A stretch of 64,000 nucleotides of DNA, taken from assembly GCF_025345615.1 (NCBI RefSeq), contig NZ_JAODWD010000001.1:561304-625303 (forward strand). Reading direction: 5' to 3'. The position numbers and the translations under genes were made by a program. The first letter of the stretch is position 1. Each line of letters begins with the position of its first letter. Shown here one piece after another: positions 16,992 through 27,000 of this stretch. This stretch comes from Mycobacterium deserti. GTDB lineage: Bacteria; Actinomycetota; Actinomycetes; Mycobacteriales; Mycobacteriaceae. Below the pieces are notes generated by a model. The model saw only the letters and a program-made list of their open reading frames with translations, did not search any database and was not told the DNA's origin.

Positions 16992-18362
16992 CTATTCGAC
17001 AAATCCGGCGAGGCCGAAGTCGGCCAACGTACTGACAGCCTGGTCTTGAAGCGCTCGCCGCGAATTATCCGCGCCCGGTCGATAAGAACGTAGCGTCAGA
17101 AAAATCTTGCCCGCGACGCGCCCTGAACCAACGAACAATTCCCCGTTGACCAGTTCCGGGCTCTTCTCCGTGAGGTTCTGCTCGACCATTCGCAGCGAGA
17201 AGTAATCGGCCTGGGTGCCGTCTGCCTGGGTGACCGCTTCATCAAGCTCACCGCAATTCGAACAGCCGACCGGCCGGTCGGCTGCATTCAATGCGCCCAG
17301 CGGCAGTTTGCGGACTACCGCCTTTGGAACGAAAGGCGTAAGAGGAAAGACGCGTTCCTGGTCTGCGAATTTGCCGAGCCCCTCGGCTAGAGCCTGTTTG
17401 ATGTGTCGACGAGTGCCCCGCAGGTCGGTGGTGACGTTGGCAGGGCTGATCGCGAAGTCGATGCCCTTCAAGGCATTGGCTCGGAGGTCGTTGGCGGTGC
17501 GGTCGTTGACCGGATACGAGAGGGTGACGAGTTCGTCGGCGGCCCGATGCCGGCCGAACCTCTCGGCGAGCTTGGCCGCGAACCCGGCGAGCAGCACATT
17601 GCTGGTGCCGCCGAGCCGCGCGGCGCACGCGTCCCACTCAGCGAGGTCGAGATAGATCGCCGCGGTCGGCACGGTGACCGGACGATCGCCGGCCGGCCGC
17701 GGCGCCGGCGTCGCCGCGTCAGTCCGTCGACCGAGACTCGGCCGGTTCTGCACGGCGACCTTCACCATGCCCCCGAGCGCGCGACCGACCTCCGGTAGGG
17801 CGCGCGCCGTCAAGCGCGCATCCTCGGCGAGCGCGCGTCGACGCCGGCGCGAGTGTGGGGGTGGGTAACCGAAGTCGTGCCTGATCCCGTTCACCGCGTC
17901 GCGCACCGCCAGCGACAGACCGATGCCGTCTACTACGGTGTGAGACGCCACCAAACTGATTGCCGTGCCGTAGTTCTCGATGGGCAGGACGGCCAGATGC
18001 CAGCACGGGCCGAATTCGGGGTCGACGGGCGTGTGCGCCCGCTCGTCGAACCAGTCGGCCACCACGCTCGGGTCCCAAGCCGACGGGCAGACGTCCAAGC
18101 GGGGCAGGTCGTGCCAGGCGACCCAGCGGTGACGTCCACCCGGCAGCGGCGACGGTTCGACGCGGCGCCCCAAGAGTCCGTGCGCCAGATTCTCGTGCAT
18201 CCGCCGCAGTCCGCCATGGTCGATGTCACGGCGGTAGACCCACGTGGCCTGGACACAATGAACGTGTCCGCTGGCCCGCACCCAGAGGTACGACGCCTGG
18301 TCCATGAATGCGAGCGTGTTGTCGACTAGCGGCCGATCGTGAATTGCTCGCCCCCTGTTCAC
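16992..18362 (-). CDS. HxxxDG acyltransferase, paralog 1 (PapA/condensation or WS/DGAT-like)
   Basis: A 456-residue member of the CoA-dependent acyltransferase superfamily, one of three paralogs within 6 kb. The catalytic motif is SHTVVDGIG near residue 155. It shares with its paralogs the N-terminal block FMDQASYLWVRASG, the arginine-rich GLLGRRVEPSPLPGGRHRWV and the DPEFGPCWHLAVLP stretch. The expected job is moving an acyl chain from a thioester (CoA or PKS) to a sugar hydroxyl. It is the most divergent of the three and the only one separated from the pks-papA unit. The start is uncertain: GTG at 18362 is the longest, and an ATG at 18305 (MDQASYL) matches where the paralogs align. Confidence 0.75.
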   Translation of the reverse strand: MNRGRAIHDRPLVDNTLAFMDQASYLWVRASGHVHCVQATWVYRRDIDHGGLRRMHENLAHGLLGRRVEPSPLPGGRHRWVAWHDLPRLDVCPSAWDPSVVADWFDERAHTPVDPEFGPCWHLAVLPIENYGTAISLVASHTVVDGIGLSLAVRDAVNGIRHDFGYPPPHSRRRRRALAEDARLTARALPEVGRALGGMVKVAVQNRPSLGRRTDAATPAPRPAGDRPVTVPTAAIYLDLAEWDACAARLGGTSNVLLAGFAAKLAERFGRHRAADELVTLSYPVNDRTANDLRANALKGIDFAISPANVTTDLRGTRRHIKQALAEGLGKFADQERVFPLTPFVPKAVVRKLPLGALNAADRPVGCSNCGELDEAVTQADGTQADYFSLRMVEQNLTEKSPELVNGELFVGSGRVAGKIFLTLRSYRPGADNSRRALQDQAVSTLADFGLAGFVE

Positions 18363-18391
18363 CGGGTGACGAGCCTATCAACACCTCGCGA

Positions 18392-18790
18392 TCAGAGTCG
18401 GCGCTCCAAATCGTCACCCATCCAGATACCGCAGATCTCGCAGCACTCCTCGTCATCGGCCTGCGGGGTGTGGCTGCCGGCCTCGCGGCAGACGACGATG
18501 TTGCGGGCGAGGCGTTCCTTAACCGCCAAAGCGGCGTCGATTAGCGGATTGTCCATTAGCTGGTACCCGCCGTTTGTGCGCCGCCACATATTCTCGAGGC
18601 GCAACTCGATCGCCGCGGTGGTGGTATCGGCTGGATAGAAGTTCAGGAAGCTGTCGGGCACGAATCCGGGGTCGGCAGTTCCGAGACTGAAGAAAGCGGC
18701 GGAAAGGTCCAGTGCGAAGGACCCTTCAGAGATGTCGGTCGCGGCACACTTCTCGCACCGGCAGGCGCGCACGCAGTTATCGGTGCTCAT
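18392..18790 (-). CDS. Cysteine-rich hypothetical protein
   Basis: A 132-residue protein I do not recognise. It has cysteines at both ends: C6, C10, C12 and C15 in the first 15 residues, and a CC-x2-C cluster (ECCEICGIW) near the C-terminus. The two clusters could together bind a metal such as zinc. The middle is ordinary, with [21 protein letters not shown]. The ATG at 18790 follows GGAGGTGGG closely, which supports real translation. It lies just upstream of acyltransferase paralog 1 on the same strand (gap 29 bases) and is probably co-transcribed with it. Confidence 0.65.
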   Translation of the reverse strand: MSTDNCVRACRCEKCAATDISEGSFALDLSAAFFSLGTADPGFVPDSFLNFYPADTTTAAIELRLENMWRRTNGGYQLMDNPLIDAALAVKERLARNIVVCREAGSHTPQADDEECCEICGIWMGDDLERRL

Positions 18791-18993
18791 CCCACCTCCC
18801 TATCGGCTGCGCTGCCGGAATGGACATTATCTACCCGCCTCGGCAACGTTCTAACGGCGTTTCGAGTACGAAGGTATTCCGTTCGCCTGAGAAACGGCTG
18901 AGGCGCTGCCGTGTAGGGCTTCAGAAAGTTGTATCCGTTCGATCACTGCCCCCAATTCGACAGTGCGGTCGAGTTACTGAAATACTCTGCGCG

Positions 18994-19824
18994 ATGTTGG
19001 AACGCGTGTATCGCTCGGTGTTGACCAAGGTTGTTGCGCTTTCGCACCAACGCTTCGGAAAAATCGTCTCGAAGTACGGGTACAACCTGGTGACCCGCCG
19101 CCTCGGTACCGACGAAGTGCTGTTTTTGAACTGGGGCTATGAGGAAGAACCCCCGATGGCGTTGCCGCTCGAGCCGTCCGACGAGCCGGACCGCTTGTGC
19201 ATTCAGCTCTACCACCGGGTCGCCGCTCAGGTGGACCTGAAGGGCAAGCAGGTTCTGGAGGTCAGCTGCGGCCACGGCGGCGCCGCCTCGTACATCACCA
19301 GAACGATGGCGCCCGCTGCCTACACCGGCCTGGATCTGAATCCCGCGGGCATCGCCTTCTGCAAGCGCAGGCACAAGCTGCCCGGACTTGGTTTCGTCCA
19401 GGGTGACGCCGAGAATCTGCCGTTCCCCGACGGATCGTTCGACGCGGTGATCAATGTCGAAGCGGCGCATCTGTATCCGCACTACCCTCGCTTCCTGGCT
19501 GAAGTGGTTCGGGTCCTGCGGCCGGGAGGACATTTCCTCTACGCCGACCTGCGCGGCCAAGAAGACATCGACGAGTGGGAGACCGCACTGACAGCCTCAG
19601 GGCTGCAGGAGATCTCCCAAGAGGAGATCAACACCCAGGTTCTGCGCGGACTGGAGAAGAACTCGGTGCGTTATCAGGACCTCATCAATCGCCACGCTCC
19701 GCCGCTTCTGCGCCGCGTCGGCCGAGACGTGGCTGTCACGCAGGGCTCGCCGCTGTACGAGGACGTCGAGAAGGGCATCATCTCCTACCGGCTGTACTGC
19801 CTTCAGAAGCCCGCGTCGACCTAG
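18994..19824 (+). CDS. SAM-dependent methyltransferase of the Rv2952/Rv1523 glycolipid type
   Basis: A 276-residue class I methyltransferase. The SAM-binding motif is [14 protein letters not shown] (about residue 88), followed by [11 protein letters not shown], the acidic [14 protein letters not shown] and [15 protein letters not shown]. The N-terminal block [23 protein letters not shown] is almost the same, from memory, as that of Rv2952, which O-methylates phthiotriol and glycosylphenol phthiotriol dimycocerosates. The related Rv1523 sits in the LOS-type region of M. tuberculosis. In this locus the likely acceptor is a sugar hydroxyl of the glycolipid. Its stop overlaps the convergent acyltransferase gene by four bases. 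Confidence 0.88.
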   Translation: MLERVYRSVLTKVVALSHQRFGKIVSKYGYNLVTRRLGTDEVLFLNWGYEEEPPMALPLEPSDEPDRLCIQLYHRVAAQVDLKGKQVLEVSCGHGGAASYITRTMAPAAYTGLDLNPAGIAFCKRRHKLPGLGFVQGDAENLPFPDGSFDAVINVEAAHLYPHYPRFLAEVVRVLRPGGHFLYADLRGQEDIDEWETALTASGLQEISQEEINTQVLRGLEKNSVRYQDLINRHAPPLLRRVGRDVAVTQGSPLYEDVEKGIISYRLYCLQKPAST

Positions 19825-21215
19825 ACGATCTCGCCGGTGAGGCCGAATTCGGCCAGTGTCCTCGCCACCAGGTCCCGGACCCGCGCCTTCGAATTCTCCT
19901 CGCCCGCTTGGTAGGCCACGACGCTGATCGTCATCTTGCCGTTGACGCGCCCGGCCACCACCACGAGTTGGCCGCCGGCCTTTTCGATGTCGGCTCGCCT
20001 GACGTTCTGATCGACTCCGCGCAACAAGACGTATTCGGCGTCGGTGCCGTCGACGCATCCGACGGCGGCGGGCACTTCACCGAGGTTGGAACATGTCACC
20101 GTCTTCTCGGCGCCCGACCCCAGGAACTGCTCGGCCACCCGTCGAAGCGCCCTCCTGGGCACCAACGGCACCAGCGGTAGAAGCTGTAGCGTCTCGTCGG
20201 GTACCTCGCGAGCCTTCTTCAGCGCCTCCCGGATCGCGATGCGGGCGTCCGTGAGATCTGAGGCCACGTCGTCCGGGATGATGCGCGCATGTGCGAACAG
20301 CATCGCGTTGGCTCTGGTGTCGTCCAGGGTGGTGCGGTCGTTCAGCGAGAAGATCAGCGGCACAGCACCGTCGGCGCCCCGGCGCCCGACGTGTTGACCC
20401 AGCTTCGCAGCGAACCCCGCGACGAGCGAGCTGCTGTTCCCGTACCGGGCATCGGCGCAGGCATCCCAGTCCGTCAGCTCGACGAACGCGGTCACCACGG
20501 GCACCACGACGCGGGCATCAGCACCGGCGCCCTTGGCAGGATGTGGTTGCGCCGGCGCGGATGACGCGGTCATGTCGGCCCGCTGCCGATAGGCGAGCTT
20601 CGCCGCCAGGACCACAGTTCGCCCGAGCTCTGGCGCGCTCCGTGCGGTCTCGCGCAGATCGGTCATCGCCGCTCGGAACCGCTTGCGCGAACCCGGCATC
20701 GGGTAACCGAGATCGCGCGTAGCGCCCGTCACCGCCTCGACCACGGTGAGCAAGGCGCCGACGCCGTCGCCCAGGTGGTGTGAGCCCACCAGTGTGACGC
20801 CCGTCGAACCGTCGGTCATGGGCAGGACGCTCAGATGCCAGCCGGGCCCGTGCTCGGGATCGACCGGTACCTGTGATCGCTCGTCCAGCCAGTCGCTGAA
20901 ATGTGCGCGCGGACGCAGACTTTCGAAGTGAATGTCGGTGGGCGGACCGAGCGACGACACCCACCGGTGGCGGGCGAAAGGCACCGGTGACCGCTCGATC
21001 TGCCGACCCGCGAGTCCGTGCCCGAAGTTCTGGTGGAACCGCCGGATCCCGTCCATGTCAACGGGATGCTCGTAGAGCCAGGAGCACTGCATGAGCTGAC
21101 CGCGTCCGGTGGCGCGCAGCAGCTGCAGCCCCGCCTGGTCCATCAGCGCGAGCTGGTTTTCGCGTCCCGGTTCGTCTCGCGCAGGTCTGCGCTTCATTCG
21201 GCGCCGAGAAGGCAT
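19821..21215 (-). CDS. HxxxDG acyltransferase, paralog 2
   Basis: A 464-residue paralog of the genes on either side. The catalytic motif is SHHLGDGVG, so it has a double histidine (HHxxDG) like wax ester synthase/DGAT enzymes. The N-terminal block is [20 protein letters not shown] and the conserved arginine block is [21 protein letters not shown] chose the ATG at 21215 because AAGGA lies at workable spacing upstream; another ATG at 21227 sits directly on that site. It follows paralog 3 with a gap of about 20 bases and is likely the last gene of the pks-papA-paralog 3-paralog 2 transcript. Confidence 0.75.
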   Translation of the reverse strand: MPSRRRMKRRPARDEPGRENQLALMDQAGLQLLRATGRGQLMQCSWLYEHPVDMDGIRRFHQNFGHGLAGRQIERSPVPFARHRWVSSLGPPTDIHFESLRPRAHFSDWLDERSQVPVDPEHGPGWHLSVLPMTDGSTGVTLVGSHHLGDGVGALLTVVEAVTGATRDLGYPMPGSRKRFRAAMTDLRETARSAPELGRTVVLAAKLAYRQRADMTASSAPAQPHPAKGAGADARVVVPVVTAFVELTDWDACADARYGNSSSLVAGFAAKLGQHVGRRGADGAVPLIFSLNDRTTLDDTRANAMLFAHARIIPDDVASDLTDARIAIREALKKAREVPDETLQLLPLVPLVPRRALRRVAEQFLGSGAEKTVTCSNLGEVPAAVGCVDGTDAEYVLLRGVDQNVRRADIEKAGGQLVVVAGRVNGKMTISVVAYQAGEENSKARVRDLVARTLAEFGLTGEIV

Positions 21216-21235
21216 GTCGCTGGCCATCCTTCGAG

Positions 21236-22582
21236 TCAGTCGATCACACCGGTCAGGCCGAAGTCGGCCATGGTGTCCGCCGCCAGCTGACGCAGCCAGG
21301 GCTTCGAGTTCTGCGCACCCGGGTGATAGGCCACGACCGTGATGGACATCCTGCCGCCGATGCGGCCGGCCAGCACTGTCAACAGTCCGCCCCGTTGTTC
21401 GAGATAACGCTGCGTGACGTGCCGGTCGACTCCACGCAACATGACGTAATCGGCGTCGGTGCCGTCGACTCTGGCCACAACGGGGTCGACATCGCCCAAA
21501 ATGGACAGGGATACGGGCAGGTCGGCGAATCCGAACACGACGTCGGAGCCCCGTTTCACCGCCCACTTCGGGACGAACGGAGTCAGTGGGAGGAGTTTTA
21601 GGGTCGGGTCGGGCTGCTCGCGAAGGGCGTTCAGCGCCGCCTTGACAGCTGTCCGGACGCCGGACAAGTCTGTCGAAACCTGCTCGGGGTCAATGGTTAC
21701 CGTGGCGATCGAGGCCGCGTTCGCCCTGGTGTCGTCCGGGACTCGGTCACTGATCGGGACGTGCAGGGTGACGGCGCCGTCGTCGACGCGCCGGCGCCCC
21801 ACCCGGTCGGCGAGCTTCGCGGCGAAGGCGGCGACCAGCGAATGGCTGGCCCCGTTGAGCGCCTGCGCTCGGTCGTCCCAGTGGTCGACGTCGATGTAGA
21901 TCGTGATCGCCGGCGCGACAACTGCGCGGTCGGGAACCGGTGCCATGGCTGCCTTTTCGGGTCCCGGTCGCGCGATCTCGTGGCGGCGTCCGAACGCCTG
22001 CCGCGCCGCTGTCACGACCGTTCTGGCCACCTCCGGAACGGCGCTGACCGTGTCGCGCAGATCGTCGGCGACCGCCCGCCTGCGCGTGCGTGAGCGCGGT
22101 GGCCGATAGCCGAAATCGCGCTTGCTGCCTTTGACCCCGTCGACGATGGTTTGTAAGGCCCCAACACCGTCGGACAGACAGTGCGACATCACCAGGCTGA
22201 CCGCGGTCGATCCGTCGGTCATCGGCAGGACCCCGAGGTGCCAGCCCGGACCCCACTCCGGGTCGATCGGCAACTGAACGCGTTCGTCAAGCCAGTCGCT
22301 CAGTCCTGTTCGCGCACGGGAGGATTCGGCGATGTCCAGCTCGGCCGCCGGTCCCTGGGCCGCGACCCACCGGTGCCGGCCGAACGGGAGCGGCGACCGC
22401 TCGATCCGCCTGCCGAACAGTCCGTAGCCGAAGTTCTCGTGAAACCGTCTCACGCCGTCGAGGTCAACGGCCCGTTCGTACACCCAGACGACCTGCATGG
22501 CGAGTTCCTGGCCGGTGGCGCGCTGTCCGAGGAACAACAGCTGATCGGTGAACGAGATCCGATCGTCGGCCGGAACCGCCAT
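21236..22582 (-). CDS. HxxxDG acyltransferase, paralog 3
   Basis: A 448-residue acyltransferase with catalytic motif SHCLSDGVG near residue 140. The N-terminus FTDQLLFLGQRATGQELAMQ and the block GLFGRRIERSPLPFGRHRWV align closely with paralogs 1 and 2. The ATG at 22582 shares its A with the TAA stop of the upstream papA gene (TAATG), so it is translationally coupled to it. That coupling is good evidence that the two acyltransferases act in one pathway. The C-terminal half has the DFGW-like structural region typical of condensation-type folds only in degenerate form, so placement in PapA or WS/DGAT is open. Confidence 0.77.
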   Translation of the reverse strand: MAVPADDRISFTDQLLFLGQRATGQELAMQVVWVYERAVDLDGVRRFHENFGYGLFGRRIERSPLPFGRHRWVAAQGPAAELDIAESSRARTGLSDWLDERVQLPIDPEWGPGWHLGVLPMTDGSTAVSLVMSHCLSDGVGALQTIVDGVKGSKRDFGYRPPRSRTRRRAVADDLRDTVSAVPEVARTVVTAARQAFGRRHEIARPGPEKAAMAPVPDRAVVAPAITIYIDVDHWDDRAQALNGASHSLVAAFAAKLADRVGRRRVDDGAVTLHVPISDRVPDDTRANAASIATVTIDPEQVSTDLSGVRTAVKAALNALREQPDPTLKLLPLTPFVPKWAVKRGSDVVFGFADLPVSLSILGDVDPVVARVDGTDADYVMLRGVDRHVTQRYLEQRGGLLTVLAGRIGGRMSITVVAYHPGAQNSKPWLRQLAADTMADFGLTGVID

Positions 22583-24030
22583 TAAGCCGACTTCAGGTCC
22601 AGTGCGATGAGGTCGTCCGACGCGGGCGCCATCTCTTCGCGGCCCTCGGCGACACGCACGAACACGGCCTTCATCGCCTCGATGTAGCGGGTGACCGATT
22701 CGCGGGCGATTGGGTTGTTCGGGAACGCGACCGTGACCGAGGTGCCGTTGCCGAAGCGGTTGATCCACATCCCGACCTGGTGCGCCGCGCCGAGCTCGCT
22801 GTAAATCTTGCCGTTCAGCCCGTTCCACTCCGCGATGACGGCCGGCGAGAGCGGTGCAAGTGTCGCGTCAAGGTAGGAGATCATCGGGACGCCGAAGCCG
22901 GGTGCCCGCAGTCCCCATTCCGGGGGCGCGAGTTCGAGCACCCGGTCGAACGGCACGTGCGCCAGTTCGATTCCGGAGTCGAAGGAATGCTGGGCGGCGC
23001 GCGCCGTATCCGCGAACGACGTTGCGGTCACCGGGACGGTGATCGGCACCGTTCCGGTGAACCAACCTGTGGTCATCATCTCGGCATGGGTGCTGCGGGT
23101 GCTGGTCGGAGTGATCACGTGGTAGGTGTCGACCCCGGTCAGCTGATGCTCGGCCAGCGCGGCGGCGGCGAACACGCCACCGATGAACCGCACACCGGCG
23201 CCGGTGCAGGCCGATTCGAAGTGGTTCGAGGTCTCGTCGTCCATCAGATCGATGGTCAGAAGGTCACCTTCGCACGGCACCGACGGGTCGCCCAGCGGCA
23301 GCGGGAACTGCGGCAGGCTGCCGTTGTTGCGTTGCGCGAACGTCGTCCACCTGCGCACCTGCGGTGAGTCCGCGGTGAGCGCCGAGGTGAAGGCTCGCTG
23401 CCGGACGCAGTAGTCGTCGTAGCTGCCGGCTTCCGGAAGCGGAATAGGCGCCCCACCGTTGACCAGCGCGGCGTACATCATGTGGAGCTCGACGAACGCC
23501 AGCCCCATGAACATGGCGTCGACGTGAACATGGTCGACGGTCATGAAGAAGGTGAAGTGGTCGGCGCGCTGAATGACGCCGAACCGGAAGCAATCCCACT
23601 GAAGCGGGCCGGGCGTGCGCAGGATGTGCGCACGCCACTCGGACGCGGACTTCTCGCCGAGATCGGTCGCGACCATCTTGATGTCCTTGGGACTGCCGAG
23701 GGTCCGACGCACGACCTGGCCGTCATCGGTGAGCTCGAACCGGCTGCGGTACGTGTCATGCCTGCGCAGGTAGGCGTTGATGACGTACGTCATCGCTCGA
23801 ATGTCGCAGCGGCCGGCGATGTTCCAGGCCGGAATCGTCAGCCTCGCCATCTCGGTGCCACGGGTCGCGTGTTCGCGATAGGCCCGCACGTGCTGTGCCT
23901 GCTGATAACTGGGCGGAACATCGGACACCGGCGCCTCGGCCACCTTCGCAAGCGTCGACCGCGAGGGCTCCCACGCGATGAGCTGGCCCGGTACGTCGAC
24001 CCACTCGTGAATCGGCTCTAGTGCGAACAC
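22582..24030 (-). CDS. papA: PapA-family acyltransferase
   Basis: A 482-residue polyketide-associated acyltransferase that transfers the PKS-made acyl chain to a sugar (trehalose in the characterised cases) hydroxyl. The condensation-domain fold shows the catalytic HxxxD as DHVHVDAM near residue 172, and a late segment PEWGLRAPGFGVPMISYLD. Length and layout fit PapA3/PapA4. The GTG at 24030 follows AGGGGGA, and the gene starts 26 bases after the pks stop on the same strand. Note that the motif lacks the Gly of HHxxxDG (Ala instead), as in several sugar-acylating PapA proteins as I recall them. Confidence 0.9.
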   Translation of the reverse strand: MFALEPIHEWVDVPGQLIAWEPSRSTLAKVAEAPVSDVPPSYQQAQHVRAYREHATRGTEMARLTIPAWNIAGRCDIRAMTYVINAYLRRHDTYRSRFELTDDGQVVRRTLGSPKDIKMVATDLGEKSASEWRAHILRTPGPLQWDCFRFGVIQRADHFTFFMTVDHVHVDAMFMGLAFVELHMMYAALVNGGAPIPLPEAGSYDDYCVRQRAFTSALTADSPQVRRWTTFAQRNNGSLPQFPLPLGDPSVPCEGDLLTIDLMDDETSNHFESACTGAGVRFIGGVFAAAALAEHQLTGVDTYHVITPTSTRSTHAEMMTTGWFTGTVPITVPVTATSFADTARAAQHSFDSGIELAHVPFDRVLELAPPEWGLRAPGFGVPMISYLDATLAPLSPAVIAEWNGLNGKIYSELGAAHQVGMWINRFGNGTSVTVAFPNNPIARESVTRYIEAMKAVFVRVAEGREEMAPASDDLIALDLKSA

Positions 24031-24056
24031 GTATTCCCCCTACTCCTGGCCCGGTG

Positions 24057-27000
24057 TCACGACGCCGTTACCGCCTCTTCGGCGGCCAGCGTGTCGCAGA
24101 GGCTGTCAGCCAACGCTCGGACCGTGTTGATGCCCATGGCACTGATGCGAACGCCCGTCTCCGCTTCGATGCGGGTACGCAGCTCGAGATTGCCAAGTGA
24201 ATCGAGCCCGTACTCAGACAGGGGGCGATCCGGATCGATCGCCCGTCGCAGGATCAGACCGACCTGTTCGGCGATGAGTCGCCGAAGATGTGTCGGCCAC
24301 TCTTCCCGTGGCAGCGATGCCAGTTCAGCACGCAGTTTCCTTCCCTCCGCCGGTCCTTGGCCCGCAGATTTGAATGCCGACGCGAACGGACTGCGCTGTG
24401 CGAACGCCGTCAGCCAGGGAGTGCCGAGTATCGGTGCGTAGCCGGTGTAAACCCGGTCGTAGCGCAGCATCGCGTCGAAGGCGTACGCGCCCTCGTCAGG
24501 CAGGATCGCGGCGTCGCCGTCGGCCATCGCCGTGCCCCTGCCGATCTCGGCCCACGCGCCCCACGCGATGGTGCTGGCCGGCAGGCCCTGGGCACGGCGC
24601 CAGTGCATGAACGCATCCAGCCAGCTGTTGGCCGCGGCGTACGCGCCCTGACCGGGTGAGCCGACGAGTGCGGCAGCCGAAGAGAAGGCACAGAACCAGT
24701 CCAGCGGCTGGTCAAGGGTCGCCTCGTGCAGCCGCTGCGACCCGTACACCTTTGGCGCCCAGTCTCGTTCGACGAGGTCGTCGGTGATGTTTGGCAGCGT
24801 CGCGTCCTCGACGACGGCGGCTGCGTGCAGCACACCGCGCAGCGGTAGCCCGGTCGCCGTCGCGGCCGACACCAGTCGCTCGGCCGTGCCCGCGGCGGCG
24901 ATGTCACCGCACTCGACCACGATGTCGGCGCCGGTGGAGCGGACGAGGTCGACGATCTCCTGCGCACGGACGCTCGGCTGGCTGCGCGACGTCAGCACGA
25001 TACGGCCGCAGCCGGCCTCGGCCATCTTCTCCGCGAGGAAAAGACCAAGCCCACCGAGTCCGCCGGTGATGATGTAGGAGCCGTCGGCCCGGAACACCGA
25101 AACTTGTTCCGGCGGAACAACTACGCTGCTGTGCGGTTCGCGCGGCACGTCGAGCACCAGCTTGCCGGTGTGCTGCGCTCCGCCGATCTGTCGGATCGCG
25201 GTGGCCGCCTCGGTCAGCGGGTAGCGGGTGATGTCCGGCTTCGGCAGCGTGCCGTCGGCGGTCAGTTCGTACACCTTCGCCAACAGCCTGCGGATTTTGT
25301 CGGGGTGGGTGACCGTCATCAACGCCAGGTCCACCGCGAAGAACGACAGGTTGCGGCGGAACGGGAACAGTCCCAACCGGGTGTCGCCGTAGATGTCGCG
25401 CTTGCCGATCTCGACGAACCGTCCACCGAAGGCGAGCAGTTCGAGCCCCGCTCGCTGCGCCGCCCCTGTGACGGAGTTCAGCACGATGTCGACCCCGTAG
25501 CCGCCGGTGTCGTTGCGGATCTGGTCGGCGAATTCGGTGCTGCGTGAGTCGTAGACGTGCTCGATGCCCCACTGCCGCAACAAGGCTCGCCGGTCCTCGC
25601 TACCGGCGGTGGCGAAGATCTCGGCGCCCGCCGCCCTGGCGACCGCGATCGCCGCCTGGCCCACGCCACCGGTTGCGGAGTGGATCAGGACCTTGTCGCC
25701 TGCCGAGATGCGTGCCAGCTCCTCGAGCCCGAGCCACACCGTCGCGTAGGCCAGACCCACCGCGGCCGCCTCGTGCTCCTCGAGTCCGTTCGGCAAGGGC
25801 GTCGCGAGGTCGGCGTCACATGTGACGAACGTGCCCCAGCATCCGTTGGCCGATACGCCGCCAACCCGGTCTCCGACCTTGTGCGCCGTCACATCGGGGC
25901 CGACGGCCGTGACGACGCCGCCGAACTCCGAACCCAGTTCAGGCAGCCGGCCGTCGAAGCTGGGGGCGCGGCCGAATGCGACGAGGACGTCGACGAAGTT
26001 GATGCTCGATGCGCTGACCGCGACCTCGATCTGGCCGGGGCCGGGTGGAACACGGTCGAAGGCAACCAGTTCCAGTGATTCGAGGTCTCCGGGCGTGCGC
26101 ACCTGCAACCGCATGCCGTCGTGTTCGTTGCCCACGGTGGTGGTTCGCCGCTCCTCGGCGCGCAGCGGAGCCGGACTCAGCCGGGCGGTGTACCAGAGGC
26201 CGGCACGCCACGCCGTCTCGTCCTCATCGGAGCCCGCAAGCAGCGCAGGCGCCAGCAGCGCGGCGTCGGTCGCGTCGTCGATGTCGATCTGGGTGGCGCG
26301 CAGTCGCGGATGCTCCATCCCGAGCACCCGCACCAGACCCCGCAGTCCGGCGTGCTCCAGATTCGGAACATCGCCCGCGACAACGCTTTGCGTGTGGCGT
26401 GTCACCACGTACAGACGCGGCGCCTCACCCGGCACCTCCGGCAGCTCACGCGCGATCCGCACCACGTGGCGTACGCAGTCGCCACCCCTGATTCCCGGGT
26501 CTGCGTCCTCGTCGGCGTCGGCGGTCACGATGACCACCCCGCTCAGCGCGTGCTCGGTCACGTGGGAGACCAACAGCTTGGCGTTGGCCTGATGATCGGC
26601 GCGCTGGGGCCAGGCCATGGTCGTGCAGTCGGCGCCCGCAGCCTTCAGAGCGTCACCGAGCGATGCGGCCAGCGCGTTGCCGTTGTCGCTGACGTTGACC
26701 AAAAGCCATGCGCCAGCCTGGTCCTGGTCGAACTCGGGCAGTTCGCGCTGCAGCCACTCGATGGTCAGCAGCCGCTCATTGAGCAGCCGGTCGGCCTGCG
26801 CCTTCTCCGAGGCCCCGGTGCCCAGCTGTAGTCCCTTGACGCTCAACAGGACTGCGCCGTGCTCGTCGAGGACGTCGAGGTCGGCTTCCACACCGTCGAC
26901 GTCGGCCTTGACGATGCGGCTGTAGCAGTAGTGCGCGTTGCGCGCCGACGCGTAGGCCCGCAGGCTGCGCACGCCCAACGGCAGCAGCATGCCGCCCGAG

